Assembly: GCA_016081115.2 (NCBI GenBank)
Contig: CM071930.1
Location: 35,169,641-35,233,640 of the forward strand
Length of the DNA: 64,000 nt
Source: Rehmannia glutinosa
Taxonomy: Eukaryota; Streptophyta; Magnoliopsida; Lamiales; Orobanchaceae
Reading direction: 5' to 3'
Numbering within the stretch: the stretch's first letter is position 1; every line of letters starts with the position of its first letter. The notes beneath the pieces are model-generated. The model made no database searches. It saw nothing but the letters and a program-made list of their open reading frames with translations, and was not told the origin of the DNA. Position numbers and translations under genes: made by a program. This document shows positions 46,439-58,800 of this stretch, one piece after another.

Positions 46439-47958
46439 CTAGGTATAAAATGAAAAGACATAAAGACGTGCTAATAGCTCTATCCAAGATATCTTCAATA
46501 ATAAGGTCACAATAAGCGTCAGGGGATTCCGCTTCATCAGCCCGTCAATTAATATCTTGCAGTCCGACATTGCGACAAAGTTATATATTCTGTGTTCCGT
46601 GGCTGTTCGTAATGCCCATAGTAGTGCAAGTCCTTCTGCCAAAATGCTGTCTCCCCCATCTTTATTCTCTTACAAGCAGCAATAATTGGGCAACCATCTT
46701 GGTTAATAATCACAAAAAATCCCATCGTTCCATCTTTATAAACAGCTGCATCAGAAAAGAGTTTCTTTTGTGTCGGGTTCACCATATCCTGCTCGGTCGG
46801 GTTTTGGTGTTCTAAAGACATAGACATCTGGTTTGCCGTTTGAATGTTACGGAACTCGTGACATGTCTTCACTGCGTCATTTACTACCTCTTGACCCCGA
46901 ATTTTCGATTTTCGAACACCTGTTTATTTCGAGCCTTCCATATTGCCCAAGCCATCACACTGAAAAGAGCTACATACTCCTCTGGTTTTTCAGTTAATAC
47001 ATTCCACCACATAGTACGGAAGGAGGCGGTAACTACTTGGCTCATGTCAAGGCGTAAAGGAGAGAAATACCATACCTGTTTTGTAATATTACACTCCATC
47101 ATGAGATGTCTGAGAGATTCCGCTCCTTCGCCACACAAAGGACAGATAGAATCAATTTGGAAGCCCCGACTCGCCAAATTATTCCTTGTAGGGAGTGAAT
47201 CCAAGCAAGCACGCCAAATGAAGTGTTTAATTTTTGGTAAGACCGGTATGTGCCAGTGCTTGCTCCACACGTCTATTTGTGTGCTGGATGATGGCCTGTT
47301 TTGTGTGAGCTTGGAATACATGGATGTGGCCAAGTGGTACGCCGATTTTACCGTGAACAAACCTTTTTTATTTAATCGCCAGAATCTTTTATCTGGAGGT
47401 AGCCTTTCGCTTAGTGGTATAGAGAGAATATCATTCGCATCTTCTTCCGAAAAGTTTGCCCTGACGACTTCAGTCCGCCATTTTGCTGATTCATGGTCGA
47501 TTAATTCGGATACGCTCGAGTTCGGATGTAAGCCCTCGCCGACTGATCTCGGTCTTCTCCATCGCCCCAAATATCGACTAAGGCCCCGTTTCCAATGCGC
47601 CACGCTGCTCCCTCTTCAATGATCTCTCTAGAGGCACATATACTTCTCCACAAGTAACTGGGTTGGTGTCTCTCTGTTGCTTTGGAAAGGTGTGCCTTAG
47701 GGAAATATTTGAATTTTAGTACTTGGGCAGCTAAGGATTGGGGTTATTTAGGATCCTCCAATATTGTTTAGCAATCATTGCTAAATTAAAACAACGAAAT
47801 TCTCTCAATCCTAATCCTCCTCTTCTCTTTAGGCTCCGTCATTTTACTCCAACTCACCCAATGACATTTACGCTCCCCTTTTTCGTATCCCCACCAAAAT
47901 CTAGCGACAGCTTTTTCAATCTCCTCACATACCGAATTTGGTAACAAAAAGCATGTCA
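46439..47958 (-). pseudogene. LINE C-terminal part: zf-RVT and RNase H domains
   Basis: Frame 46884-47603 carries the zinc-binding reverse-transcriptase-associated domain (WSKHWHIPVLPKIKHFIWRA, then CPLCGEGAESLRHLMMEC with its Cys/His set). Frames 46549-46872 and 46439-46642 are the plant-LINE RNase H (SDAAVYKDGTMGFFV, AEGLALLWALRTA, SDCKILIDGL), split by a frameshift near 46600. This type of RNase H, with LFSDAA at its start, is common in L1 elements of dicots. Confidence 0.85.
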
Positions 47959-49795
47959 TTATGTAATAGCTTGTATGACCGATTTAATGAGGACTTCCTT
48001 ACCCGCCCATGATAATGATTTTTCCTTCCACGATTTCATTTTGCTGATAACCTTTTCAATGGTATTCTGAAATATGGCCTTCTTCGATCTTCCAAAAGAA
48101 TAGGAGACCCAAGTACTTTTCATGATTCTCCACCTCACGGACCCCGAGTAGATTTTTGATACTTTGAAATGTCTCGCTCGGTACATTTCTGCTCGCGGAC
48201 AGCTCGGACTTCTCCAGATTGATTTTTTGCCCGGATGCATTTTCGTATATCTGAATAATTTCTGCAATCTTTTCACCTTCAGGTATTGTTGCTCGGAAAA
48301 AGAGTAGGCTATCGCTCTGAAGAATAGATGAGATATCGTTGGTGCACGCCTTGCAATTTGAAAACCGTGTATATCGCCCCTGCCCTCTGCCTGCTTGAGT
48401 AATGATGAGAATCCTTCTGCACACAATAAGAATAAATATGGGGATAATGGGTCGCCTTGACGGAGGCCCTCTGCGGCAAAAATGTGTCAGTCTTACGCCC
48501 ATTAAATAAGATCGAATATGATACAGTACTTATGCACTTCCATATAAGGTTTATAAACTTATTTGAGAACCCCATTTTATCCATGATTGCTTTAAGAAAA
48601 GACCACTCTACCCTGTCATAAGCCTTACTCATATCTAGCTTTAATGCTAAGAAGCCTTTACGCCCTTTTTTTGCGTTTTTTCATGGAATGGAAAATTTCA
48701 TAGGCTATCATGGCATTATCAGTAATCAGTCTTCCCGAACAAAGGCGCTTTGGTATGGGGAAATGATATTCGGGAGAATCGTCTTTAGCCTATTTGCAAT
48801 GGTTTTACAAATTATGCGCATGATGACATTAGACAAACTGATTGGTCGGTAGTCCTTAGGCTGTTCAGGATTTTTAGTTTTTGGAATCAGAACAATGTGT
48901 GTGTGATTTATGTAAGATGGGTCTTGTTCATTATTGAGAATATTTAAAGCAGTATGTAAGACCTCATTCTTAGTAATGTGCCAAAATTTTTGAAAGAAGA
49001 AAGGGGGCATACCGTCTGGTCCGGTGCTTTAGAGGGGTGCATTTGGTTGAGTGCCTTTGCGACTTCAGTCGGCGAATATGGTTGCATAATGAGATCATTC
49101 ATTTCGTCAGTTACCTTAGTCTCGACAGCTTCAAGGACGTTGTGTACTTGGCTCGGGGCAACAGAGGAGAACAGGTCTTTGAAGAAATGTACCAGTGCAT
49201 CCGATATCTTTGTGTGATCCTCTAGCCACTGTCCATTTGGCCCCATGAGTCGCTGGATACTATTTCTATTATGTCGGGCTGTAGCCTTTGTGTGGAAGAA
49301 ACGTGTGTTTCGATCGCCTTCCTTCAGCCATAGTATGCGAGAGCGTTGCATCCACCAAATTTCATCCAGCTTATACAGCTCATTAAGCCTAGTCTCCAGG
49401 GCCTTGTTTTCTTCCATCGTGGCTGGGTTTGGTGTTTTACCTTGAATTTGTTGGAGCTGTGCAGTAACTTCTTTAATTTGTCTCCCAATATCACCAAATT
49501 CTTCCTTCCCCACATATTCATCAACTCCCGCACTTGATTGCTCTATCATTAAAATTTAGTTCGTTGTTCCCGCCGACCAAGAATCTTCGACAATTTTTTT
49601 AGCACTTGTTGGAGCCAAATACGTTCAAAACGATAGAATTTGTCCCTTTGTTGGCTTGGTTGTCTGGTTTCGAGTGGGTTTGAGTCAAATTCAGTTAGCA
49701 CCGGGGTGTGATCCGAATTTATTCTGATAAGGTGTGTCACTTGGTAGAATGGGAATAAATTCGTCCAAGCATCATTGGCTTTAGGGGTTGTCTCA
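47959..49795 (-). pseudogene. LINE endonuclease end and reverse transcriptase
   Basis: Segments in order are RINSDHTPVL (endonuclease), GDRNTRFFHTKATARHNRNS, IVLIPKTKNPEQPKDYRPIS (RT entry motif), MSKAYDRVEWSFLKAI (palm, first Asp) and SGQKINLEKSELSASRNV. The usual FADD catalytic box before SLLFF is replaced by unrelated residues (ILQSD) because of local changes near 48320. Frames shift at about 49000, 48700 and 48400. It is enzymatically dead. Confidence 0.87.
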
Positions 49796-50350
49796 AGTTA
49801 ATCATGTTGAACAAGAAAACAATGTCATGTGGTGGTTGAATATCTTTCATTTTGAACAATGTTTTTGTGCCGGAGAAGAGTGATGAAATAATTTTGAAAC
49901 GAAAAAAGATAATTTTGTAGATATGAGGTAAAAATATAACGATAAAACCTAATGTGATATAGAAATAGTAAAATAAAGATTGAATATGATTTATCTACTA
50001 TCTACTATTTATTACTCTTTTAAAAAGATGAATATTTTTGTAAAAATATTGATTGACTAAAATATTCCTATAGAGTATAGACTAATAATAAATTTTAATG
50101 GTAAATTTGTAATTACACACGACCAATTTGTAATTATACACGATCTTATTTATTCACGACTCTTCAGTTGCAAACGGCACCAGGGTTTAGTTGCAAACGG
50201 GCGTCTCTTCGGTTGACACAATCTTTTTCTGCTTTGTTTTAGAAAGAAAAAATTAACGGTACATAAGCTTTCATAAAGAGGGAGAATTCCTTGTCTCAGT
50301 TAGAGAAAGAAGAAGATAATTAACGGAGGTGCTCGATATCTTCCTTTTCT
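49796..50350. other. Intergenic DNA with a dispersed 110-bp repeat
   Basis: No gene. 49985-50110 (tctactatctactatttatt...gactaaaatattcctat) is repeated, diverged, at 51965-52100 and 62350-62430. The rest holds no recognisable feature. It leads into the repeated leader-like block. Confidence 0.6.
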
Positions 50351-50815
50351 TCAGGCTGAGAGAAGCCTACAAGGGATTTCTCCGATTTTGTAAGGGGATT
50401 CGTCAGATTTTGTATCAGAAATTAAGGTAAGAATTTTAATCCAACAACTCAATGTTTTTCTCGAAAAATTGTTGGTATTTCTGATGCAACTCGACATCTT
50501 CTTCTTCAGGCTGAGATAAGCCTACAAGGGATTTCTCCGATTTTGTAAGGGGATTCGTCAGATTTTGTATCAGAAATTAAGGTAAGAATTTTAATCTAAC
50601 AACTCAATTATTTTCTCGAAAAATTGTTGGTATTTCTGATGCGACTCGACATCTTCTTCTTCAGCCGAGATAAGCCTACAAGGGATTTCTCCAATTTTGT
50701 AAGGGGATTCGGCAGATTCTATATCAGAAATTAAGGTAATAGTTTTAATCCAACAAATCACTTTTTTTCTCGAATAATTTTTGGTATTTCTAATGCAATT
50801 TGGTTTTAGGAATTG
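50351..50815 (+). repeat. Three tandem 155-bp units that look like a leader exon with its splice donor
   Basis: Units start at 50351, 50506 and 50661 (tcaggctgaga.aagcctaca), exactly 155 bp apart. Each contains gggatttctccgattttgt, then tcagaaattaag|gtaagaatttt (the third has aaggtaatag), which looks like an exon end with a GT splice donor, then intron-like text ending in ggtatttctgatgc. The array is just upstream of the PPR fragment and may be its duplicated 5' UTR exon. The units are nearly identical, so the event is fairly recent. Confidence 0.85.
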
Positions 50816-50863
50816 TTAGGAGATTCAGTAATGTTGTGATTGTCCATTACTAAATGAAAAACA

Positions 50864-51351
50864 ATGATGATTGTCGTCAGAAATGGGAATATCGATTCTC
50901 TGTGCATGTTTTCTTGGGATTTTATAATGAGGGGATACATTGGTTTAGGTGATCGTGATATTTTTCGTCGAGTGTTTGATGAGATCTTAGTCAAAGATGT
51001 AGTGCCCACCAATGTGTTAATCTTGGGTTACATGGAATTTGGATTGGTAGGTGAAGCTAAGAGGGTGTTCGATTTAATGCCTAAGAGAAATGCTTTCTCG
51101 TGGAGAATCATGATTAATATAGGTATATAAAAAACAAAATGGTCAATGAAGCAAGATCAGTTTTTGATGAGCTAAGTGAAAAGGAAGCGGTCTCATGGAC
51201 TACCATGATGAGAGGGTATGTGTTGTGTGAGAAGTTTGTGGAGGCTCTCGATATGTTTCTCTTGATGATGAACTCTGGAACACGTCCTACTCATTTTACT
51301 TTTTTGAGTGTTTTAGACGCTTGCACAAGTTGCTTTTATGTCAGCACCTAG
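50864..51351 (+). pseudogene. PPR protein fragment (PLS-type repeats)
   Basis: PPR proteins bind organellar RNA. Two adjacent frames read FSWDFIMRGYIGLGD, RVFDEILVKDVV, AKRVFDLMPKRNAFSW and then ARSVFDELSEKEAVSWTTMM, FVEALDMFLLMMNSG. These are successive 31-36-residue PPR motifs. One missing base near 51121 causes a frameshift between them (stop at 51128). The fragment ends soon after FLSVLDACTSC with a stop. About 160 residues remain, against 500 or more in a normal member, so it is a truncated pseudogene. Confidence 0.82.
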
Positions 51352-52831
51352 ATTCATCGGGTGAACATTTGACTGAACTATGACTAAAGGGATGAGAAAT
51401 AACAGTTTGTAACCATGATAATGTCCATTGTTGCGGCTTTAACTTTAAGAAACTCATAGACTAACTTTATTTCCATTTGTTTCTAGATTGAAGTTAAGTC
51501 CAACAAATATTAGCTTAGTTACACTGGAGCCAATCCATTTAATTGGTGTTCGTTGTGGGATATATTTCAAGAATTGTGAGTCTTAGTGGGATTTTTTTTG
51601 TTTTTTGAATTTTTCATTTCCATCATGATGGCATAACGTCATAGCCTATTCAAATGATTTTCACATTCAGCTCTTAAGTTCAGTTATACAAAATCTGAGA
51701 ATGTGACTTTTAGTGGTTGGTGTCCAGTATGGATATAATGGAGTGTGTTCACATCCAACTCTTAAGTTTTTGGCTTCTTCCACATTTACTTTATAAGCAC
51801 CATAAGGTGCAGTTTTATTGCATCAAGATTTTAGTACAAATATTACAAAGGAACATTTAGGCTTTAACGGTGCTAAAATCCTATCCATGCTAACCTATAT
51901 TATCTGCTACAAATTATAAAAGGGGGACAATTATATCCAGAAGCCAACTATACAAATTTTATTGTCTATCTAAACTTGTCTACTATCTACTATTTTTTCA
52001 TCATCCTTTAAAAAAAAGGATGAATGTTTATGTAAAAATATTAAGAGACTAAAATGTTCCTGTACTCAATTAATATTTAATGGGTAAAAGTGTAATTTTT
52101 GAAGGGCGCTGAAGAGGCAAAAAATGTGAAGCGTAAGGTGGATCCGTTTGTTTTTGTAAACTGAAGAGGTAAAACTCTTCATGTTCCCGGCATAAGGAAC
52201 CCAGGCAGATCGGGTTCTTTTTGTGATTCCTAAAATTCGTCTGATCGGACTGCCGAATTCGCCATTAGTCTTTCTTCATTCTGTGAGCATACAACATTCC
52301 ATTGGAGTTTTCGGTGAATTTTCCTTCCTTTCTCTAACACTCTTTCGATTTTATGGTTCTTTTTTTTTGTTCCATTGTTGTTTTTGTACATTCTAAAGTG
52401 GGTAGTGTGAATAAATTGAGTAATCTTATTGGCTTGGGCAGTCGATTCGGCTACCTATTAGTTTTTCTTCTCTCTGATCATAAAAATATAGAAGAAAAAA
52501 GAATTGTTTTTCCCTGGTTTTATCCTATTATTATCGCTTTATTGCTCTTCTATGTTTCTTTCTTTATTCTCAGAATATTTATTTCGGTTAACTCTATTTT
52601 TCCTCCTTCCTTTCTGATCGGTTTCTCGGAATAGAAAATGTCCTAGGCATTTCACTCCTCCTTAAAGTCAAACAGGTCTTTTGTAAATCTATCCTAAATT
52701 AAGAAAATAATTTCAAAGGTATTTTAGTCTCACCAAATTGCGATTTCATAATTTACCTGTGGCCCTAGATTAACATTGATTATCTCCAATAAAAACACGA
52801 TTGTTGCAGAGGTGGCTAAGGGGTTGAGGGG
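51352..52831 (+). other. Intergenic DNA and probable 5' region of the next gene
   Basis: No certain gene. 51965-52100 is a copy of the 110-bp dispersed repeat. 52130-52350 is GC-richer and could be the leader of the three-exon gene starting at 52832. The 93-residue hydrophobic frame at 52353-52634 lacks homology or context and is not accepted as a gene. Confidence 0.45.
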
Positions 52832-55800
52832 ATGAGGGAACCAGAGCACAAGAGTTCCAATGAGATTCTGGAGTGGATTAAGAGTGGTGAGTTTCTCCGA
52901 AATTTAATTCAAGCCTGGTATTTTCCTGTTTCTTTTTCTACATATATTTTTTGCAGCGGGATATAAACAGATAACTTTCTCATGGGTCTGGGTCAAAAAG
53001 AAAATCAGGTAATGACATTTGTTATATCATTGTGCCTATGATGTTTCTACCCCCATACTTTCTCTTTTCTTCGAAAATTAACCTTATTTTGTTTTTGTAT
53101 TAGGTCCTTGCAAATGTTTTCCTTTTCATGTTTATAGTTGGAACGTTATTTGAATTTGATATCTTCATTGATGTGATTGATCATCAATATACAACAACAT
53201 ATAAAGAAATCATTGAGCAGTGAGATATGTGATGTGATGATGATTGGTGGGTAAAATAAGTTTGGGGTTGTTGACTATATTAGAAGGAACTCAATACCTT
53301 GGATTCAGATGGAAATAAAAGAAAAGGTAGAAAAATCCCACTAAAATGCACATTGATATTCTACAACAACTTCTAAAACCACTTAGATTGATCATCTATT
53401 CTGTATGAGTTAGGAACCGCAATTGCAGAAGGAATTTCACTCTACTTTTGCTTCTATTTCTCTTTGACCGGCCAACTCACTTTCAAGTAGTAGGGAAGGT
53501 AGCTTATATTCAATTAATTTCTATATTTGTTTTGCCCATTAACAGTCATGCAAATAGTTGATTAGTGGTTTGGACGGTGGATCGTAGTGGTTTTTTTCAA
53601 CTTTGAACTGTAGGTTGCTGTTAAATGGTTTGCCTTTGGACTGTACATTATTTGATTTTGGTTCATTTAGTTTTTTCAATATAAGAGGTCCTTTTGTTGT
53701 GTTTACTTCTTTAAATAGTATATTACTTCTTCATCTAATATATTATTGAATTTATTATCTTCTGACAAAATATTCACTTAAAATGCACATCCTTGCAAAC
53801 CGATATAAGTGATACATTATGTTAGTCCAAGTGGCTACGATAATCTAGAGGGGGGTGAATAGATTATGCCGATTTTTCGCAAATCGCCCTCTTTTTCGAA
53901 TGAACAAGTAAATGACAAGAATGTAAATGCGGAAATTAAACAACACTCGTTGATTTAAAGAGGTTCAACCCACCTAGGGCCTAATCCTCTACCACCCCAG
54001 TATCTCCGGGATGGATTTCAAAAAGAAAAAAAGATTTTATTAATTTCTAAAATTATTACAACACCTTGAGGATTACCACAATCCTCTTACAACACCTTCA
54101 AGAAGATTACCACAATCTTCCTTCACCACCTTTGAAGAGTACCACACTCTCCAAACACCTATCACCTAGATCACCCAAGTGTATTCTTACCACAAGAATA
54201 CTCACAAGGATGTCTTGTGTTGAATGATGGACAAAATTCAAGATTACAACTCTATGAAACCAATACAAAGATTGAGTGCAAGTGTAATCAAGAATCAAAA
54301 AGCCTAGACCTCAAAGATGTGCAAGTGAAAGTACTTAGGCTATTACAACAAGAATGTAAAAATGAAAGCTTGAACAATTTGCAGAATTCTTGTTGTGTAT
54401 TTTGCTTGTATGTGTTGTGTCTTGTGTCTTCAATTCATCCTCTATTTATAGGGAAGTCTTCACCAACATAGGCTCCTTCTTCTTCACTTTTGTCTACAAA
54501 AAGAGGATCACAAGATGTAGAAATATTGTACAAAAATGAAAAATAAATCTTGCTGATAATGTTTTCAAACGACACAATTTTTGCTGTCAAAAAATACATA
54601 GGGCGACCGGTTGCCCTGTTTAAGATTTCGAACGTTTGAAAAAAAAAAAAGTGCGATCCAGGATAGGTCGAAGGGGGGGTCGACCGGTCGACTGGGGAGT
54701 GCGACCGGTCGCCCTAGGGTGCGACCGATCGGCCCCCTGCTTGACCGGTCCCCCTCTTCGTTTTTATGAGTTCAGAATGTTCTGTTTCAATATTCTTTGC
54801 TTCAGGTACCGGTCGACGCTTTGGGCGACCGGTCGACCTCCAATTTTAAATGTTGTCCGATTTTTATCAAAAATAAACTTCAAGAAATACTCCAAAAAAT
54901 TAGTAAAAACATTTTAAATCACTTGGGAGTATTTTGACAACATTTATAAACATAGTTTTGGTGTAAAAACCAATTTAAACAAAACCATCAAAAGTGTTGT
55001 CCATTTTTATCGAAAAATAAATTCTAAGAAATACTCCAAAAATTAGCAAAAACATTTTAAATCATTTAGGAGTATTTGGACAACATTTATTAACATTGTT
55101 TTGGTATAAAAACTCATTTAAACATAATCATCAAAATCTTGATAAAAATATTTATCTAACAAACTCCCCCTTTTTGATGATTACAAACCAAAACAATTTT
55201 AGGAAGTTGATTTTAAAACAAAATAAATTTTCCGGTCTAAAACATCAATCCATTATAAGCAAGATTCATCATAAGTATAAACACACAAGGATAGGAGCAA
55301 AGATTTTTCAAAATCATTTTTGCACAAGCTCCCCCTATCAATATGCATATCAAGAACAAGTATACAAGCAACAACTAAAAGGTTAAAGCTTAGCTTTTAC
55401 AACTTAAGCTTGAATATCATGAGCTTATAAGCTCCCCCTATCACAAAAGCATCATTAGTCAAGTACAAAAGTCCATAATACATCACATGGACCAAGTATA
55501 ATCCATAGCTTTTGGCTTTTAAGAGCTTTAGCTTATAGCTTTTCTTGCGAGCTTATTTACGCTTCTTTAAGCTTATGAGCGTTTTTCTTGTTTCTCCCCC
55601 TTTGGAATCATCAAAAATAATGTTAGCACGATAAAAACATCATACAATTATATCAAAGTGCGCAATTTTATAGATTTATCGAGCATACTTTGAGCATTTA
55701 AGCTTAAATTCGAATAAAAGGGAAAAATTGCTCATTTGATTTGTAAAATCATTTGATTGATAAAACATGATCTCTATAAACTTATAAGACTATTCAAATC

Positions 55801-58800
55801 AAGAGAATCATTTAGGTGATGAATTTTTCATTGAAACATTTTGTCGAACACTTGGCGTGCGTCGAATAAAACAAGAGAAATATAACGCCTTTGTGATTCG
55901 TTTAAGCCAAAAAATTTCATCACCAATTACAATACAACAATATTCATACATCATCAATCATCATAAACATCATATTAATACAAGAATTTCAACAAGATAT
56001 CAAGATACAATCACATTTTCAAGGGTTCAACCCAATTGAGATTAAAAGGAGAAATTCTTACCATCTAATCGGTAAAGATGAACAATGATGATGATAATCG
56101 AGCCTCATGAAGTCCAAAATATAAAATGTATGCAATAAAACAAATTTGAAGTGAAATTTGTGTGAAAAGTGCGTAGGGGACGAAAAATGAACACAAAGGA
56201 CCAAAAATGATGAAACTGAGAACAGAAACGTTTTTATCCAAAATTTTGTTGTGTGGTGTCGACGGTTGGGGTGGGCGACGGCGACATCATGGGCGACGGT
56301 CGACCTTCCTCCAAACAACCCAGTGGTTTTTTCTGTTTTCCAAAATCCGAATTTTCAACCACAAATTCGATTTTTCGCCCCTAAGTTTTAAGAACGTGCA
56401 AAATGCAATCATAGACCTCATTCAATATGCATTATGCCTAACCTAGCTCGTATTGACGCAAAAGTCTCGGAAGATAGCGGTTTTGTAAAAATGTCCGCTA
56501 ATTGATCTTGAGATGGTACAAAAGATATCTCAATTTTTCGTTTTGAAACACAATCCCTTAGAAAATGATGTCGAATCTCAATATGTTTAGTACGGTTATG
56601 ATGAACCGAGTTTTGAGCAATATTTATAGCGGATATGTTATCACAAAAGATAGGAACACTTTCAAAAGAACATTTATAATCCGCTAATGTTTGTTTCATC
56701 CAAAGCAATTGAGTACAACAAAAAGCCGCGAAAATATATTCGGCTTCGGCCGTTGAAAGTGAAACACAATTTTGTTTCTTTGAAAATCAAGAAACTAGGC
56801 AATCGCTAAAATTGACATGATCCGGAAGTACTTTTCCGATCATCAATATTTCCCGCATAATCCGAATCACTATAACCTTTAAGAGAAAAATTTTCATTCT
56901 TTGGATAGAATAAACCATATTGAATAGTGCCTTTCAAATATCTAAAAATCCTTTTAACGGCACTCATATGAGATTCTTTGGGATTGCTTTGAAAACGAGC
57001 ACATAGGCATACGGCATGAAGAATATCCGGTCTACTTGCGGTTAAATAAAGTAAACTACCAATCATACCTCGATATTTGGATTCATCAACCGACTTGCCT
57101 TTTTCATCTTTGTCAATCTTGACGTTTGTTGCCATTGGGGTAGAGACGGTTCTTCCTTCTTCAATGCCAAATTTCTTCAAAAGCTCCTTTGTATATTTTG
57201 ATTGAGAAATATAAATTCCTTCTTGGCATTGCTTAATTTGAAGTCCAAGGAAGACGTTGAGCTCCCCCATCATGCTCATTTCAAATTCACCTTGCCTTAA
57301 CTTAGAAAATTTCTTGCACAAGGATTCATTAGTAGCACCAAAAATAATATCATCAACATAAATTTGCACTAATAAGCAATCTTGCCCTTTTTCAAAAACA
57401 AAGAGAGTAGTATCAACTTTACCTCTTGTAAAACCATTTTGCAAAAGAAAAGAGGTAAGTCTATCATACCATGCACTGGGTGCTTGTTTCAAACCATACA
57501 AGGCCTTTTTAAGTCTATAAACATCATTAGGCCTAGAAAATTTTTCAAACCCCGGAGGTTGTTTTACATAAACTTCTTCTTGAATAATACCATTTAAAAA
57601 TGCGGATTTTACATCCATTTGGTAAAGCTTGAAATTTTTAAAACAAGAATAGGCAAGTAAAATATGAATAGCTTCTAAACGTGCTACGGGTGCAAATGTT
57701 TCATCATAATCAATACCTTCTTCTTGACAATAACCTTAAGCTACTAACCTTGCTTTGTTTTGAACAATATTGTCTTGGTCATCGAGCTTGTTCCGAAATA
57801 CCCATTTTGTACCAATAATGGTTTGAGATGGAGGACAAGGTACTAATTCCCATACATCATTCCTTTCAAATTGATTCAACTCCTCTTGCATTTCTAAAAT
57901 CAATCCTCATCTTCAATGGCTTCCTTAGCATTTTTAGGCTCTTTTTGAGATATAAGAGCTTTCTCGGCAAATTTTCCTCGAGTCATTACTTTATCAAGGG
58001 GATCACCAATAATAAGATCTTTTGGGTGATCTCCCTTAAATTTCAATGCTACGGGAAGATTCGAAGTATCACATTTATCTTCTTGAGGAACATTTGATCT
58101 TGAAGGTTGATCATTTTGAGTTTCATCTTGAACAATGGGTTCAACAATATCCTCTTCATCACTTTCATCATTGGGTATCCTTTCAACACCCGAAGCTTCA
58201 TTGAATTTGACATGGATGGATTCTTCAACAACCCCACTAGTCTTATTGTAAACCCAATATGCTTTGCTCTTGGTTGAATACCCCATAAATATTCCTTCAT
58301 CGGCCTTAGGATCAAGTTTGTCTAATTGATCCTTAGTATTCAAAATAAAACATTTACATCCAAATATTTTGAAATAACTAATATTTGGAGTTCTTCCTTT
58401 CCAAAGCTCATATGGAGTTTTATTCATTTTAGGACGAATATAAACTCGATTAATGGCATAGCAAGCGGTACTTACGGCTTCGGCCCAAAAATATTTTGGA
58501 AGTGAAAATTCATTTAGCATGGACCGACTCATTTCTTGAAGTGTCTGATTCTTCCTTTCGGCTACTCCATTTTGTTGAGGTGTCCTTGGAGCCGAAAAAT
58601 TAATATATCCCTTGGTTTCACAAAATACTCTAAATTCGACGTCAAATTCTCCACATCGATCACTTCGAATAGACTTAATAGTATATTCCTTTTCATTTTC
58701 AATAAGTCTACACAACTTAACAAACTCATTAACGGCATTGCTTTTATTTGTAAGAAATAGAGCCCAAGTATATCTAGAAAAATCATCAACTATAACAAAA

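Larger units (their letters stand above)
46277..49795 (-). mobile_element. L1-type LINE, 5'-truncated
   Basis: On the minus strand the order is: end of an AP endonuclease (RINSDHTPVL, about 49690-49740), an RT lead-in (SRILWLKEGDRNTRFFHTKA), RT, zf-RVT, RNase H, and a 27-nt poly-A tail (T run at 46277-46303). The start of the endonuclease and ORF1 are missing, as in typical incomplete LINE insertions. Target-site duplications were searched for by eye and not found. The copy contains many frameshifts. Confidence 0.92.

Noticed and set aside
52353..52634. 93-residue hydrophobic frame resembling a membrane protein
   Set aside because: T-rich DNA gives Phe/Leu/Ile-rich translations by chance; no homologue, and the start lies in a T run.
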